A model generated the notes under the pieces. The model did not search any database, was not told where the DNA came from, and saw only the letters and a list, made by a program, of their open reading frames with translations. From positions 344,973-408,972 of the forward strand of contig DDGL01000016.1 of NCBI GenBank assembly GCA_002337605.1: DNA of 64,000 nt, in the 5' to 3' direction. Positions within the stretch are counted from its first letter, which is position 1. Every line of letters begins with the position of its first letter. The DNA is from Flavobacteriaceae bacterium UBA1903 (GTDB lineage Bacteria > Bacteroidota > Bacteroidia > Flavobacteriales > Flavobacteriaceae). A program made the translations under genes and the position numbers. Shown one piece after another: positions 50,644 through 60,423 of this stretch.

Positions 50644-50755
50644 ATATAAAAATTTTTAAGAGAATTTTATATTTTTGAGTGGTAGTTATAAGTCTAAGTA
50701 GTTTTTATTAAAGAAATTTTCAACCCTGTTTACAGACTTCCTTCTAGGAACGAAG

Positions 50756-50763
50756 TATCTTTG
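50756..50763 (+). promoter_or_regulatory. Bacteroidota -7 element of the FUSC gene
   Basis: TATCTTTG matches TAnnTTTG. It precedes the FUSC-family gene and lies about 120 bp from the tetR operator, so direct TetR control of this gene is not evident. Confidence 0.5.
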
Positions 50764-50834
50764 TAGTTGAAATATAGTTAGAAAAAAATAACGCTATAGC
50801 AACTCAAAGCAGCACTTCGTCAATACTACGATTT

Positions 50835-53009
50835 TTGAAAAGCACTAACTTTTCAAAGGCGATGCTTGTAGGCATTGCTGTGAGTATTCCTGTTGTTTTA
50901 GGAATTGTCACGGGGCACATAGGGGTTGGGCTGGCATTGTGTTTTGGGGCATTTTGGAGTTCGCCCAGCAATACGCCAGGTAGTTATTACCATAAAAAAA
51001 TAGGGATTCTATTTTCTACAGTTCTTATTACTGTCGTAAGTTTTATAGGAGGGCATCTGAATATTGCCACGTGGTTGTTGCTTCCTATTTTAGGTGCACT
51101 TACTTTTGGGATCGCTTACATTTCTATTTACGGTTTTCGTGCTTCGCTCATTAGTTTTTCGGGCTTGCTGGCGTTGGTTTTAGGATTTGCTCACACCCCA
51201 TCAGAATTAGCACCTTATCAATATTCACTTCTCGTAGGAATTGGCGGTTTATGGTACCTGTTACTGGTTACCATTGCTTACCGTATCAACCCCAAAGCGC
51301 AAACCGAAGAATCACTTTCTGAAACTTTTTCACTTACCGCCGATTTTCTTGAAACACGCGCGCTGTTAATGGGAGAGCAAGTTGAGCGCGAACCCCTAGA
51401 AAAAAAACTTCACGAGCTACAAACAGAACTTATTGAACACCATGAAACCTTACGTGATATTTTAATTGCTTCGCGTAAAACATCTGGAAATTCAAACTAT
51501 CAAAATAAACAATTACTCATTTTTATTCAGCTGGTTGAAATGCTAGAGACCGCCATTGCAAACCCGGTCGACTATGATAAAATGGATACGGTTTTTGAAG
51601 GACATCAGGAGTTAAAAAGTGATTTTCAGACCATAATTTTTACCTTTTCGAAGCAGCTAGAGTATTTTTCAAATTCAGTTAAACCTAAAAAAGATGAAGC
51701 TTTTGCAACCCTGACAGCCTTGTTTAAGGCTACAAAAAAAAACATTCAAAAATTAGACAACAAAGCCGATTTTGAAAGTTTTGTAATTCTCCAGAATTTA
51801 TGGGAGTACCAGGAAAAGCAGTTCGAAAAACTAAAAAGAATCTACAAGCTACGAAGCAACTCCAAAATAGACGCATCAAAATATCTGCCTACCAAAGTTC
51901 TTAAGCGGTTTTTGGTTCCGCAGGAATTCGATTTAAAAATAGTGCTGCAAAACTTCACATTTAAATCGGCTATTTTTAAACATTCCTTACGACTTTCGGT
52001 TACTATGATGGCAGGGTACCTTGTTGGAGACTTGTTCGAGTTTCAAAACCCATATTGGATCTTACTTACCATAATTGTAATAATGAGGCCTAGTTATGGA
52101 CTTACAAAGTCACGCTCCAAAGACCGGATCATTGGTACTCTTATAGGGGCTGTTATTGCAACGGGGTTGGTCTTGTTTATTGAAGATCCATTTCTACTGG
52201 GAGGGCTGGGAATGGTCTCGCTTATTGTTGCGTTTTCGGTAATTCAGAAAAATTATAAGGTATCTGCCATTTTTGTAACGCTTAGCGTGGTGTTTATTTA
52301 TGCTATTTTACGCCCAGATATCTTAGTGGTCATACAATACCGCATATTTGATACTCTTATTGGTGCGGCGCTTTCATTTATGGCTATTCTATGGTTGTGG
52401 CCAGCCTGGGGATTTATAGAAATTCGCGAGAACATTAAAACAAGTATTTCGGCAAATCGTACTTTCTTTGAACATATTAGCAAAGTATATGTTGAAAAAA
52501 CTTCAGTTTCAACAGCATACAAAGTAGCCCGAAAAACAGCTTTTTTGGAAACCTCTAACCTTAGTGCTGCGTTCCAGAGAATGGCGCAAGAACCAAAGTC
52601 CAAACAAAAAAACATAGATGCTATTTATGAACTTGTGGTGCTTAACCACGCAATGTTATCATCTTTAGCTTCCTTGAGTACCTATTTGCAGCATCATCAA
52701 ACTACACCGGCAAGTGATGCGTTTAAAGATGCCGTAAGGTTAATTAATGCAGACTTATCCCGGGTTTTCAATCGTTTAGATAAACCAACCCTAACGACCG
52801 AAACCATTCCGGAAAAGGCAAAACGAGCTTTAAACAGTGAACAGCTGTCCAGGTTTTCATTTACTGATGTTGAGGCAATGATTCACTCCACACCGCTGAA
52901 CGAGTACAGTTATCAGGAGGCCCACCTGGTCTGGGAACAATTGCGGTGGTTGCATTCCATTAGTGAAAAAATGCTTGAGCTTACGAATACTTTATTCAAG
53001 AAGATATAG
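50835..53009 (+). CDS. FUSC-family membrane protein
   Basis: 724 residues from TTG at 50835; the first ATG in frame is at 50862. Two membrane blocks of about six helices (residues 10-150 and 395-520) separated by soluble helical stretches, with FQNPYWILLTIIVIMRPSYGLTKSRSKDRIIGT, a mark of the FUSC/YccS family. Related proteins export aromatic acids or toxic compounds. It diverges from the TetR-type gene. Confidence 0.85.
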   Translation: MKSTNFSKAMLVGIAVSIPVVLGIVTGHIGVGLALCFGAFWSSPSNTPGSYYHKKIGILFSTVLITVVSFIGGHLNIATWLLLPILGALTFGIAYISIYGFRASLISFSGLLALVLGFAHTPSELAPYQYSLLVGIGGLWYLLLVTIAYRINPKAQTEESLSETFSLTADFLETRALLMGEQVEREPLEKKLHELQTELIEHHETLRDILIASRKTSGNSNYQNKQLLIFIQLVEMLETAIANPVDYDKMDTVFEGHQELKSDFQTIIFTFSKQLEYFSNSVKPKKDEAFATLTALFKATKKNIQKLDNKADFESFVILQNLWEYQEKQFEKLKRIYKLRSNSKIDASKYLPTKVLKRFLVPQEFDLKIVLQNFTFKSAIFKHSLRLSVTMMAGYLVGDLFEFQNPYWILLTIIVIMRPSYGLTKSRSKDRIIGTLIGAVIATGLVLFIEDPFLLGGLGMVSLIVAFSVIQKNYKVSAIFVTLSVVFIYAILRPDILVVIQYRIFDTLIGAALSFMAILWLWPAWGFIEIRENIKTSISANRTFFEHISKVYVEKTSVSTAYKVARKTAFLETSNLSAAFQRMAQEPKSKQKNIDAIYELVVLNHAMLSSLASLSTYLQHHQTTPASDAFKDAVRLINADLSRVFNRLDKPTLTTETIPEKAKRALNSEQLSRFSFTDVEAMIHSTPLNEYSYQEAHLVWEQLRWLHSISEKMLELTNTLFKKI

Positions 53010-53017
53010 ATTGGTTC

Positions 53018-53041
53018 AACACACTTCTGAATGTGTTTTTT
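53018..53041 (+). terminator. Terminator of the FUSC gene
   Basis: Stem AACACA (53018-53023) with TGTGTT (53032-53037), 8-nt loop, then a T-run to 53041. Confidence 0.5.
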
Positions 53042-53182
53042 GTGGTAGCTCTTTTTTGACGAAGTACTTTCTAACCCTTTTTTTTTCCTGTTCGCTCATT
53101 CAAGAACAACGTTCCCTCATTCCCCTTTTTAAGAGATTCTGTCAGGCTTTACGTTTGTACAATACTCTTAAAACCAATCAAG

Positions 53183-53848
53183 ATGAAAACAAAAATTTTA
53201 AGCATTTTCGCAATTTTAATTACAATTACCACTTATAGTCAACAAACACTATCGGGTACTGTTACAAACGAGTGGGGAAAATTTCTAAACGATGCACACA
53301 TCATTATAGTGGGTAAACAAACAGGTGTGGTGGCAATAGACGGAAGGTATCAAATAACAGCGCAACCTAAGGATACTCTAAGGGTGTCGCATTTAGGGTA
53401 TGAAACCAAGGAGGTTCTAGTTTCAGATAAGAAGAACATTGATTTTATAGTATCGCTGGCAACCTTAGATGAAGTTCTCATATCGGTTCAGGCCGAAAGT
53501 AGAGTGACATGTGGTTTTAGTTACTGTTACACTACTTGCGTAACTAATTGCTCAGTAGAGTTAACGGAAGAAACATTGGGGAATGCCATTCCTGAAAAAA
53601 CAAGTACAATAACACTGTACCCTAACCCCTCCCCAAGTGGTTATTTTAAGTTGAAATTTCCAGAAAAACATAAAGACCTTAGCGTGGAAGTCTTCTCCAT
53701 AACGGGTCAAAAGATACGTTCTTTTTTATTTAATGAGCTTAGTACTACAGTCTCATTAGACCTGTCTTCTCTTGCGAAGGGAATTTATTTAGTAAAAGCT
53801 GCTGCAGGGGATAAGGAGCTAGGCACTCAAAAAGCGCTTGTTCACTAA
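53183..53848 (+). CDS. Type IX-secreted protein with carboxypeptidase-regulatory-like domain
   Basis: 221 residues. Signal peptide (about 1-19), carboxypeptidase-regulatory-like domain (about 22-92; LSGTVTNEWGKFLNDAHIII), then a cysteine-rich linker (four Cys in CGFSYCYTTCVTNC) and a type IX C-terminal domain starting LYPNPSPSGYFKLKF and ending IYLVKAAAGDKELGTQKALV. The C-terminal domain directs export by the type IX system and is a mark of Bacteroidota. Function of the body is unknown. Confidence 0.87.
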   Translation: MKTKILSIFAILITITTYSQQTLSGTVTNEWGKFLNDAHIIIVGKQTGVVAIDGRYQITAQPKDTLRVSHLGYETKEVLVSDKKNIDFIVSLATLDEVLISVQAESRVTCGFSYCYTTCVTNCSVELTEETLGNAIPEKTSTITLYPNPSPSGYFKLKFPEKHKDLSVEVFSITGQKIRSFLFNELSTTVSLDLSSLAKGIYLVKAAAGDKELGTQKALVH

Positions 53849-54022
53849 AGAGGTAATGAGCCATAGGTGGTTTGACATAGCATTGTGGCTTGAACCAGGG
53901 TAACAAAAGTTTTTGATAGAAACCCGTACGGTTATAAAGTTTAAAAAGAATGGGCCGGAGGTGTCCCGACCCATTTCATCTAACTGTAAACCATCTTATG
54001 AAACTAAGTTACCTTTCATTTC

Positions 54023-54556
54023 TTAGGCTACTGCTGCAGCAACTTGTTGTTCGTTCTTTTGTTCTATAACAGAATTCCTTTCAGAGAGTACGCCTTGCAC
54101 TATTTTTTTCCAGTTTTCGGCAATGGCGAGCTCGTCGGTTAAGAGACTTTCTGCTTCGTTGTAGAACTCTAGTTGTACTACTTCGATGCTCTTTTTTGAA
54201 ATGAACTCTAAGTGTATGGTTTCCACCATTTCATCAAACCCCTTATCCTTTTTAATACGTCTTGTTTTGCTGACAATTTCGCAGGATTTTATATCTGTAA
54301 GATCAATTATTTGAGAGGTTTCATTTTCTTCACTTTTCTTAAAAAAGTAGAGAATCTTGTGGGTTTTATCTATCCCTAGTGCAAAATTATATTGCTCGGT
54401 GTGTTGAGATAATACTCCATTCTTTTGTGCCACAACGGCATTGAGTCCGTTAAATAATTTTTTAGACTGTTTTTTTGTATTTTGAATTAGTACCAAAGTA
54501 GGTACTAAGATTACTGTGAAGAGTACCACAGCAATCATGATCATTCCTGTTTCCAT
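54023..54556 (-). CDS. Membrane-anchored protein of unknown function
   Basis: 177 residues. One N-terminal helix (about 4-24), then a soluble beta-rich domain (NFALGIDKTHKILYFFKKSEENE, IDLTDIKSCEIVSKTR). The pattern recalls photosystem- or PH-like domains without certainty. Single gene. Confidence 0.6.
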   Translation of the reverse strand: METGMIMIAVVLFTVILVPTLVLIQNTKKQSKKLFNGLNAVVAQKNGVLSQHTEQYNFALGIDKTHKILYFFKKSEENETSQIIDLTDIKSCEIVSKTRRIKKDKGFDEMVETIHLEFISKKSIEVVQLEFYNEAESLLTDELAIAENWKKIVQGVLSERNSVIEQKNEQQVAAAVA

Positions 54557-54646
54557 GAGTGTATATTTTTAATGTAATTAAATTGTTGTTTTTGTACAGG
54601 GTTTTTCAATGAAACCCTATACTAGCAGAAGAAAATCAACAATAAT

Positions 54647-55054
54647 TTACCAATGCGAATGGAAAGGAAAAAGTAACTGTTTTGTGTAATATTTGTGTAC
54701 TGAAGCGTTCTCTGTAGCAGTAATTGTACAGTGTTCTAAAACGCTTAAAAAGCCACCCTTATTAAAAAGACCTGTGAAAAAAGGGCCGTCATCCCATACT
54801 AAAGGAGGCGACTCCTGTTCCTTCTCAACAATTAGTTCTTGTTGTGAACTGTCAATAAGGTATGCTGCAGTTTTACCAAGAGAAATAGCATCTACTAGGT
54901 TTTGAGGTGTAGAAGTTGTGTCTAAACTGCCAGTAGTTCCAATACTAGTTGCGTTTGCAGATAATGCTGTAAGCAAAATCGTCATGCATAGGCTCACTAT
55001 TTTCTGAAACGTTTTCAATATAGTTACTAATTTACAGGCAAATGTAGGATACAC
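54647..55054 (-). CDS. Possible secreted small protein
   Basis: 135 residues. A signal-like hydrophobic stretch starts at residue 19; Met23 (54988) is an alternative start. The mature part is Ser/Thr-rich with GPFFTGLFNKGGFLSVLEHC. No family recognised; moderate chance of being an accidental frame. Confidence 0.45.
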   Translation of the reverse strand: MYPTFACKLVTILKTFQKIVSLCMTILLTALSANATSIGTTGSLDTTSTPQNLVDAISLGKTAAYLIDSSQQELIVEKEQESPPLVWDDGPFFTGLFNKGGFLSVLEHCTITATENASVHKYYTKQLLFPFHSHW

Positions 55055-55210
55055 TTTTTATAGAATACTACAATAAAATCATAAATATTTAATTGATTAC
55101 CTTGCCTTCTTAGACGGCAGCTAATAGCTGACATATTTTTGTAACAGTCAATGATAGCTAAAAGAGTACTAAGAAGATATACGTTGCAAATGTTTAGAAA
55201 CTTTTAAGTA

Positions 55211-55906
55211 ATGTCACAAAACAAAGAAGAAAAAACATCAAAAAGTAATGTGCCACTTTACCTTTCTATACTATTGGTAGGGGGCATGATTGTTTGCTAT
55301 TTTTTAATCCCGAGTGTCCAGCAATTTTTTAATGAAGCCTGGAACGTACTCACCAGCAATGATGAGAAACGTATTGAACAATGGGTGTCCGGCTTTGGGT
55401 GGTTTGGACCCTTTGTATTGATTTTGGCTATGATTTTTCAGATGTTTTTACTGGTCGTCCCTTCTCTAGCGCTTATGGTAGTTTCTATTTTGGCATATGG
55501 TCCCATCTGGGGAAGTATAATTATTTTAGTGGCTGTGTTTGCAGCGTCTTCTGTAGGATATCTTATTGGACGTTATTTGGGGCAAACAGTAGTGCTAAAG
55601 CTGCTAGGAGCAAAAACTGAAAATAAAATAGAGCGTTTTATTGAAAGCTATGGGTTCTGGGCTGTCATTGTCACAAGGTTAAATCCTATTTTGTCCAATG
55701 ACGCTATAAGTTTTGTAGGAGGCATCTTAAAGATGAACTATTGGAAATTTATAGGAGCAACCTTACTGGGTATTTTACCGTTAACTGTATTTATTGCAAT
55801 TCTAGGGAAAAGTACGGAAACCTTGAAAACGGGTTTGTTATGGGGTTCTGTTGTTAGTCTGGTGCTGTTTGGAGCTTATATTTGGTGGGATAAACGTAAA
55901 AAATAA
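55211..55906 (+). CDS. TVP38/TMEM64 (DedA-like) membrane protein
   Basis: 231 residues with about six helices. The family loop GRYLGQTVVLKLLG and the later ERFIESYGFWAVIVTRLNPILSNDAISFVGGILKMNYWKFI with LNP are typical. Members help move lipids or keep membrane homeostasis. No operon partner is evident. Confidence 0.85.
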   Translation: MSQNKEEKTSKSNVPLYLSILLVGGMIVCYFLIPSVQQFFNEAWNVLTSNDEKRIEQWVSGFGWFGPFVLILAMIFQMFLLVVPSLALMVVSILAYGPIWGSIIILVAVFAASSVGYLIGRYLGQTVVLKLLGAKTENKIERFIESYGFWAVIVTRLNPILSNDAISFVGGILKMNYWKFIGATLLGILPLTVFIAILGKSTETLKTGLLWGSVVSLVLFGAYIWWDKRKK

Positions 55907-55949
55907 TGGGTATGCATCCGGTATTTTCAACTTAGAATAATATGTAGAA

Positions 55950-56108
55950 ATGGCAAAAAAGGGAAAAGCAAAAAACACAAAGAATAAAGCAAAGCACTCT
56001 AAATTGATGGATCGCAAGAAGAATAAATTAAAGAGTGAAACAGCGCTTAGAAAAGAACGCTTAAAGGAAATCATTAAAAAAGCAAATGAAAGCAATGGGT
56101 TGCTTTAA
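55950..56108 (+). CDS. 52-residue lysine-rich basic protein
   Basis: MAKKGKAKNTKNKAKHSKLM and a helix ending SNGLL; about 20 lysines or arginines. ATG at 55950 to stop at 56108, which overlaps the convergent FAD-dehydrogenase stop by 4 bp. Nucleic-acid or ribosome binding is likely by charge. Small conserved basic proteins are common in this phylum. Confidence 0.6.
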   Translation: MAKKGKAKNTKNKAKHSKLMDRKKNKLKSETALRKERLKEIIKKANESNGLL

Positions 56109-57661
56109 ATTCCTTTTTTGGTTGCAATGGCATCTACGCAATTAATTCCATCGATTGCTGCAGAAATAATTCCGCCAGCATATCCGGCGCCTTCTCCACA
56201 GGGATACAACCCTGAAACTTCAATATGTTCTAGGGTTTCCGTATTCCTTGGAATAGAGATAGGGGATGAGGTTCTGCTTTCGGGAGCATGCAACACGGCT
56301 TCATTGGTGTAATACCCTTTCATTTTTTTGCCAAAAGCCTTAAATGCTATGCGTAGCCTTTTAGTTAGGAATGGCGGTAATACGTTGTTTAAGTCTGCCG
56401 AAACAATGCCCGGTTGGTAAGAGGTCTTCGGAAAGTGTTCAGATACGCGCCCTTCCACAAAATCTATCATTCTTTGCGCAGGAACCCTCTGCGTTTTTCC
56501 TGCAGCTTCCCAGCAATCTTTTTCCACCTTTTTCTGAAAATCAAGGCATACAAACGGATCTCCTTTAATATAATTAGGCAAATCTTCTGGAGAAACACTC
56601 ACGACGATTCCAGAATTAGCATACGGATTGTTACGCTTGCTGGGACTCCAGCCATTGGTAACCACTTCTTCCTGAGCTGTGGCACAAGGAGCAATTATAC
56701 CACCTGGGCACATGCAGAAAGAATAGACGCCAAGGCCATCCACTTGTTCTACCAAACCATAGGAGGCAGGCGGCAGATACGGATTGTCTGCATCTCCATG
56801 GTATTGGATAGCGTCAATTAACTCTTGCTGATGTTCTACCCGCACACCAATGGCAAAAGGTTTTGCTTCAATTTTAATACTGTGCTTGTGAAGTAGGTAG
56901 AAAATATCACGGGCAGAATGACCCGTCGCTAAAACCACATTGTCAAATGAATGCCAGTGAGTGTTATTAATTTCAATGGCAACAATGCTACTATGTTCAA
57001 TTTTAAGATTAGTAAGTTTTGAATTAAAATGCACCTCACCACCGGCAGCTATGATCGCTTCACGCATGGTCGTAATAATTTTCGGTAATTTGTTGGTGCC
57101 AATATGCGGATGTGCGTCTACAAGAATTTCGGCATCGGCTCCAAAGTGTACAAACCACTCTAGTGATTTTAAAACATTCCCTCTTTTTTTAGAACGGGTG
57201 TATAGTTTTCCGTCGCTGTAGGTTCCAGCACCTCCTTCGCCAAAGCAGTAATTTGAATCTGGATCAACAATGTGCTCTTTATTAATTGTTGCCAGATCTC
57301 TTCTACGTGCCCGAACATCTTTGCCTCTTTCAAAAAGAACAGGCTTTAACCCGACCTCTAGGGCTCTAAGTGCAGCATAGAGTCCTGCAGGGCCTGCTCC
57401 TATAATAGCAATAGCTTCTTTATCTTTTACCTGTTGTGGAATAAAGGGGGGAATATGAGTAATGTCCTCATTTTTATGCCAGAACTCTAATTGTAGATTC
57501 AGTTTTACCGGGGCGCGACGTGCATCGATAGAACGTTTCCTAATGCGCCAGTCCTTAATATCTTTTTTATACAATTTTGCTTTGGTAAGACCCAACTCTA
57601 AAATATAGGACAGATCTTCTTGTTGCTTGGGTAAAATTGAAACCTGAACCAGTGTACTCAT
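56105..57661 (-). CDS. FAD-dependent dehydrogenase (COG2509-like)
   Basis: 518 residues. After an N-terminal domain with RKRSIDARRAPVKLNLQ comes the FAD dinucleotide fold AIIGAGPAGLYAALRALE with a second motif DNVVLATGHSARD, then SSPISIPRNTETLEHIEVSGLYPCGEGAGYAGGI. The reaction of the family is unknown. Lone gene. Confidence 0.88.
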   Translation of the reverse strand: MSTLVQVSILPKQQEDLSYILELGLTKAKLYKKDIKDWRIRKRSIDARRAPVKLNLQLEFWHKNEDITHIPPFIPQQVKDKEAIAIIGAGPAGLYAALRALEVGLKPVLFERGKDVRARRRDLATINKEHIVDPDSNYCFGEGGAGTYSDGKLYTRSKKRGNVLKSLEWFVHFGADAEILVDAHPHIGTNKLPKIITTMREAIIAAGGEVHFNSKLTNLKIEHSSIVAIEINNTHWHSFDNVVLATGHSARDIFYLLHKHSIKIEAKPFAIGVRVEHQQELIDAIQYHGDADNPYLPPASYGLVEQVDGLGVYSFCMCPGGIIAPCATAQEEVVTNGWSPSKRNNPYANSGIVVSVSPEDLPNYIKGDPFVCLDFQKKVEKDCWEAAGKTQRVPAQRMIDFVEGRVSEHFPKTSYQPGIVSADLNNVLPPFLTKRLRIAFKAFGKKMKGYYTNEAVLHAPESRTSSPISIPRNTETLEHIEVSGLYPCGEGAGYAGGIISAAIDGINCVDAIATKKGI

Positions 57662-57898
57662 GCCTCCAAAGATAAATCAAAAATATGGTGTATAATACGA
57701 TCGATTTTCTGAGCTGTATATATTCTCTATTGAACTTGGAGGCAGAATTTTATGTATTGTGTTACTAATTCTGCTCATTATGTTAAAACAAGAAAAAATA
57801 TAACAGATACTTAACATCAAAATGCAAATTTGTCCTCATCTTTGCAAAAAAAAACAACAGGATATCCCCAATCCTCATAACTATACAAGCCTACTGCA

Positions 57899-58039
57899 AT
57901 GCTAAAATCTACAGAAAAAAAGAAATCCGTAAAATATGCAAATATAGATATGGATAAATTTAAATTCGACTTTCATCTTTTTGTGCCAACAGAAAATGAA
58001 AACGGTAAGGTTACAGATGAAAAGCAAACTAATGCATAA
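57899..58039 (+). CDS. 46-residue small protein
   Basis: ATG at 57899; the product has a basic start (MLKSTEKKKSVKYA) and a polar C-terminal half with FKFDFHLFVPTENENG. A CATCTTTG -7-like element lies at 57837-57844, about 55 bp upstream. Family unknown. Confidence 0.45.
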   Translation: MLKSTEKKKSVKYANIDMDKFKFDFHLFVPTENENGKVTDEKQTNA

Positions 58040-58095
58040 ATCTTATACTTGTAAGAGTTTTGAGTAAAGGAATTTAGTATTTTAATTTTACTGAA

Positions 58096-58103
58096 TATCT
58101 TTG
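58096..58103 (+). promoter_or_regulatory. -7 element of the TrmH-family gene, leaderless arrangement
   Basis: TATCTTTG ends 4 bp before the ATG at 58108. With a transcription start about 4-6 bp downstream, the mRNA would have almost no leader. Confidence 0.5.
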
Positions 58104-58107
58104 CCTC

Positions 58108-58575
58108 ATGCAACCCAATAACTTCACAACTGAATTTTTCGGAATAGGTATTCTCCACGGTAAAACTCCAGAAAATCTTGGGGTACTTTGGCGAACAGCT
58201 CAAAACCTAGGCGCTAGTTTTATTTTTACTGTAGGAAAACGATACGCCAGCCAGGCGAGCGATACGCATAACGCGGTAAAATCTATGCCGTATTACCACT
58301 ACAAAAATTTTGAAGATTTTTTCAACCACCTTCCTAAAGGGGTTCGTATTGTGGGGGTTGAAAAAACTGATACAGCCGAAAACCTGGAAGACTTTCATCA
58401 CCCAAGACGCTGCGTATATCTATTAGGGGCCGAAGACAACGGCCTCACCAATGAAGCGATCGAAAGGTCGCATTTTTTAGTTCAATTCCCGTCTCAGTTT
58501 AGTTTAAATGTAGCCGTTGCAGGAAGTATTGTGATGTATGATAGAGCTCGTGATAAACCCTTTCTTAATGGCTAG
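58108..58575 (+). CDS. TrmH-family RNA methyltransferase
   Basis: 155 residues of the SPOUT fold with trefoil-knot motifs NLGVLWRTAQNLGASFIFTVG, VYLLGAEDNGLTNEAI and SLNVAVAGSIVMYDRA. It lacks an N-terminal substrate-binding domain, the size of TrmL, which methylates the wobble base of leucine tRNAs. Target assignment is not certain. Confidence 0.88.
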   Translation: MQPNNFTTEFFGIGILHGKTPENLGVLWRTAQNLGASFIFTVGKRYASQASDTHNAVKSMPYYHYKNFEDFFNHLPKGVRIVGVEKTDTAENLEDFHHPRRCVYLLGAEDNGLTNEAIERSHFLVQFPSQFSLNVAVAGSIVMYDRARDKPFLNG

Positions 58576-58598
58576 GTTTTTAATTTCGAGATTTAATT

Positions 58599-59849
58599 CT
58601 AGTCGTCTATTTTTTCTTGTAAAATAGCCAGTTTAGAATCTTTACCCAGATAGCTATATATATTCATAAGTTTAGTAACCCAATCTTTATCTTGAGGTTG
58701 TGATGCCACGATACTTTCTAAATAGGGGAGCACTTCATTGTAGAGTTTAGTACGCTCCAGTTTTAGTTCTTCATACCTTTTTTCTTCAGCATCAGACATG
58801 CCTAAACTGTTCATTTCTTCAACAATACCTGTTTCTTGTTCCAACAGTAATAGAGATAAATTTAATGTTGCATTTACGTGGTTAGGTTTCAAATCCAGGG
58901 TTTTTTTGTAAAACTCCATTGCTCTTTCAATATCGTTATTTTGCGTACTGGATACACCAAAGTTATAATACATATTAGGATCGTTAGGGGTCTCCTTACT
59001 AAGCAAATCCATTATTTTAAAATACTTGTCTTTGGCGTCTAACTGGCGGTATAGATGGAAAGCCTGGTTTAATAATAACCTGTCGTTAGGCATTTTTGCT
59101 AATGCGTTATCAATAATTGCTACTGCTGCATGTTTGTTATTAAGTTCAATAGAAGCCATGGTAACACCTCTTAATAACTCGGGTATTTTGGAACTGGTCA
59201 TCGCTATTTCAGGCTTTTTGTGTGTTCCTTGACGTATCGCTGTATTTCTTGCAGAAGACGAACTAAAAGCCTCTTTCTTTTGAGATTCAACATTTGTGGC
59301 CACGTAGCGAATCTTAGCATCGGTATAACCCATGTAAAAAAGACGGCTATAGGCTCTGAAAGCTTCATCATACTCTTTAGCTAATAAATGACTTTTTGCA
59401 GCGTTGAAAAAATGAATGGTATCTTTAGTAGCATCGTAAGCTACATTGTAAAGGGTAGCGGCTTCAGAGTAATTTTTCTTTTTAAACTCGCCTACTGCTG
59501 CGTTTGCTGATAATCCCTTAAGTTTTGATTCAATTTCGGAAATTCTAAGTAATAGTGATGAATCTGGATTATAGCTGCTAGCAAGTTTTATAGAATTTGA
59601 AATGGACTCCAATCGATTCTTGTCTAAATCCTTATGAGCAAGATTCATTTCAGCTTCCACAACATAGTAGTGAGCCCTTGTCTTATCATCAGCAGCAGCA
59701 AAAATTCGTTTTGCTTGTTGTAAATAGGAAGAGGCACTTGATAGGTAGCCAGAATTTACGGCTTTTTCAGCTTTTTTTATTTCTTGCTTTTGTGCCTTCA
59801 TAGAAGGAATAGCTATGAGTAAGGCGGCTAGAATCGTAATATTTTTCAT
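58599..59849 (-). CDS. Tetratricopeptide-repeat protein, secreted or periplasmic
   Basis: 416 residues. Signal peptide (about 1-19). The rest is helical repeats; a clear TPR lies near residue 295 (NDPNMYYNFGVSSTQNNDIERAMEFYKKTLDLKPNHVNATLNLS, several units). A protein-protein scaffold is implied; partners unknown. Confidence 0.85.
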   Translation of the reverse strand: MKNITILAALLIAIPSMKAQKQEIKKAEKAVNSGYLSSASSYLQQAKRIFAAADDKTRAHYYVVEAEMNLAHKDLDKNRLESISNSIKLASSYNPDSSLLLRISEIESKLKGLSANAAVGEFKKKNYSEAATLYNVAYDATKDTIHFFNAAKSHLLAKEYDEAFRAYSRLFYMGYTDAKIRYVATNVESQKKEAFSSSSARNTAIRQGTHKKPEIAMTSSKIPELLRGVTMASIELNNKHAAVAIIDNALAKMPNDRLLLNQAFHLYRQLDAKDKYFKIMDLLSKETPNDPNMYYNFGVSSTQNNDIERAMEFYKKTLDLKPNHVNATLNLSLLLLEQETGIVEEMNSLGMSDAEEKRYEELKLERTKLYNEVLPYLESIVASQPQDKDWVTKLMNIYSYLGKDSKLAILQEKIDD

Positions 59850-60423
59850 GGGGGAATATTTTTAAGATTTTAATTCTAATTTTTACTATATCATTACTAA
59901 ATTTTGATGTTACTCTAATGTCTTTAACAACGTGTGATTTCAACTGTAGCAAACAATTTTATAGACTTCAAAGTCTACTATTACAAGGACAAATCAGTTC
60001 CAAAACTTTTCTTTAAAACAAAAGCTTTCAAGATGTTAAGGAAAGGCAATGTAAAAAAAATATGGTATAAATGTAAGAATTTTTTTGCAAAACTTTTGCT
60101 TTTTTGTGTATTACATCGATATAATTTACTTTACGTCGATAAAAACATAGTTATCTGTAAGAAGTAATAGTGGCTTTTAGTACTGGTATTTCAGCTTATA
60201 AAATGATGTAATTGGTAGTTAAAAAATGCAGCTTATTTTGCAGGGACAAATAGTAATAGCGTTCTCAAAAGGAATTTTTAATAGGTGCTTTTAATTCGGT
60301 TTTCTGGTTTACTTAACGTGAGGTGCAGTCTTGAAGTAATAGGTTGTACCACCGTCCTGAGAACAAACCAAAAATTTATAAAAGTTGACACTTCGATTTT
60401 TAAGAACGCCGTACCTTTGCATT
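59850..60423. other. Gap of 574 bp upstream of era
   Basis: AT-rich. It contains a frame of 77 codons at 59934 with no recognisable product. A 37-codon minus-strand frame at 60309-60422 overlaps the era promoter and is discussed as an uncertain observation. Nothing else is supported. Confidence 0.5.
60412..60419 (+). promoter_or_regulatory. -7 element of era, leaderless arrangement
   Basis: TACCTTTG ends 4 bp before the ATG at 60424, so transcription would start at or just before the initiation codon. Confidence 0.55.

Noticed and set aside
53949..53975. Imperfect hairpin (AATGGGCCGG with CCGACCCATT) after the type IX-secreted protein gene
   Set aside because: One mismatch and no good T-run; may be a terminator but evidence is weak.
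59934..60167. 77-codon plus-strand frame upstream of era
   Set aside because: Biased to Lys, Phe and Tyr as in AT-rich noncoding DNA; no start context, promoter or neighbour supports it.
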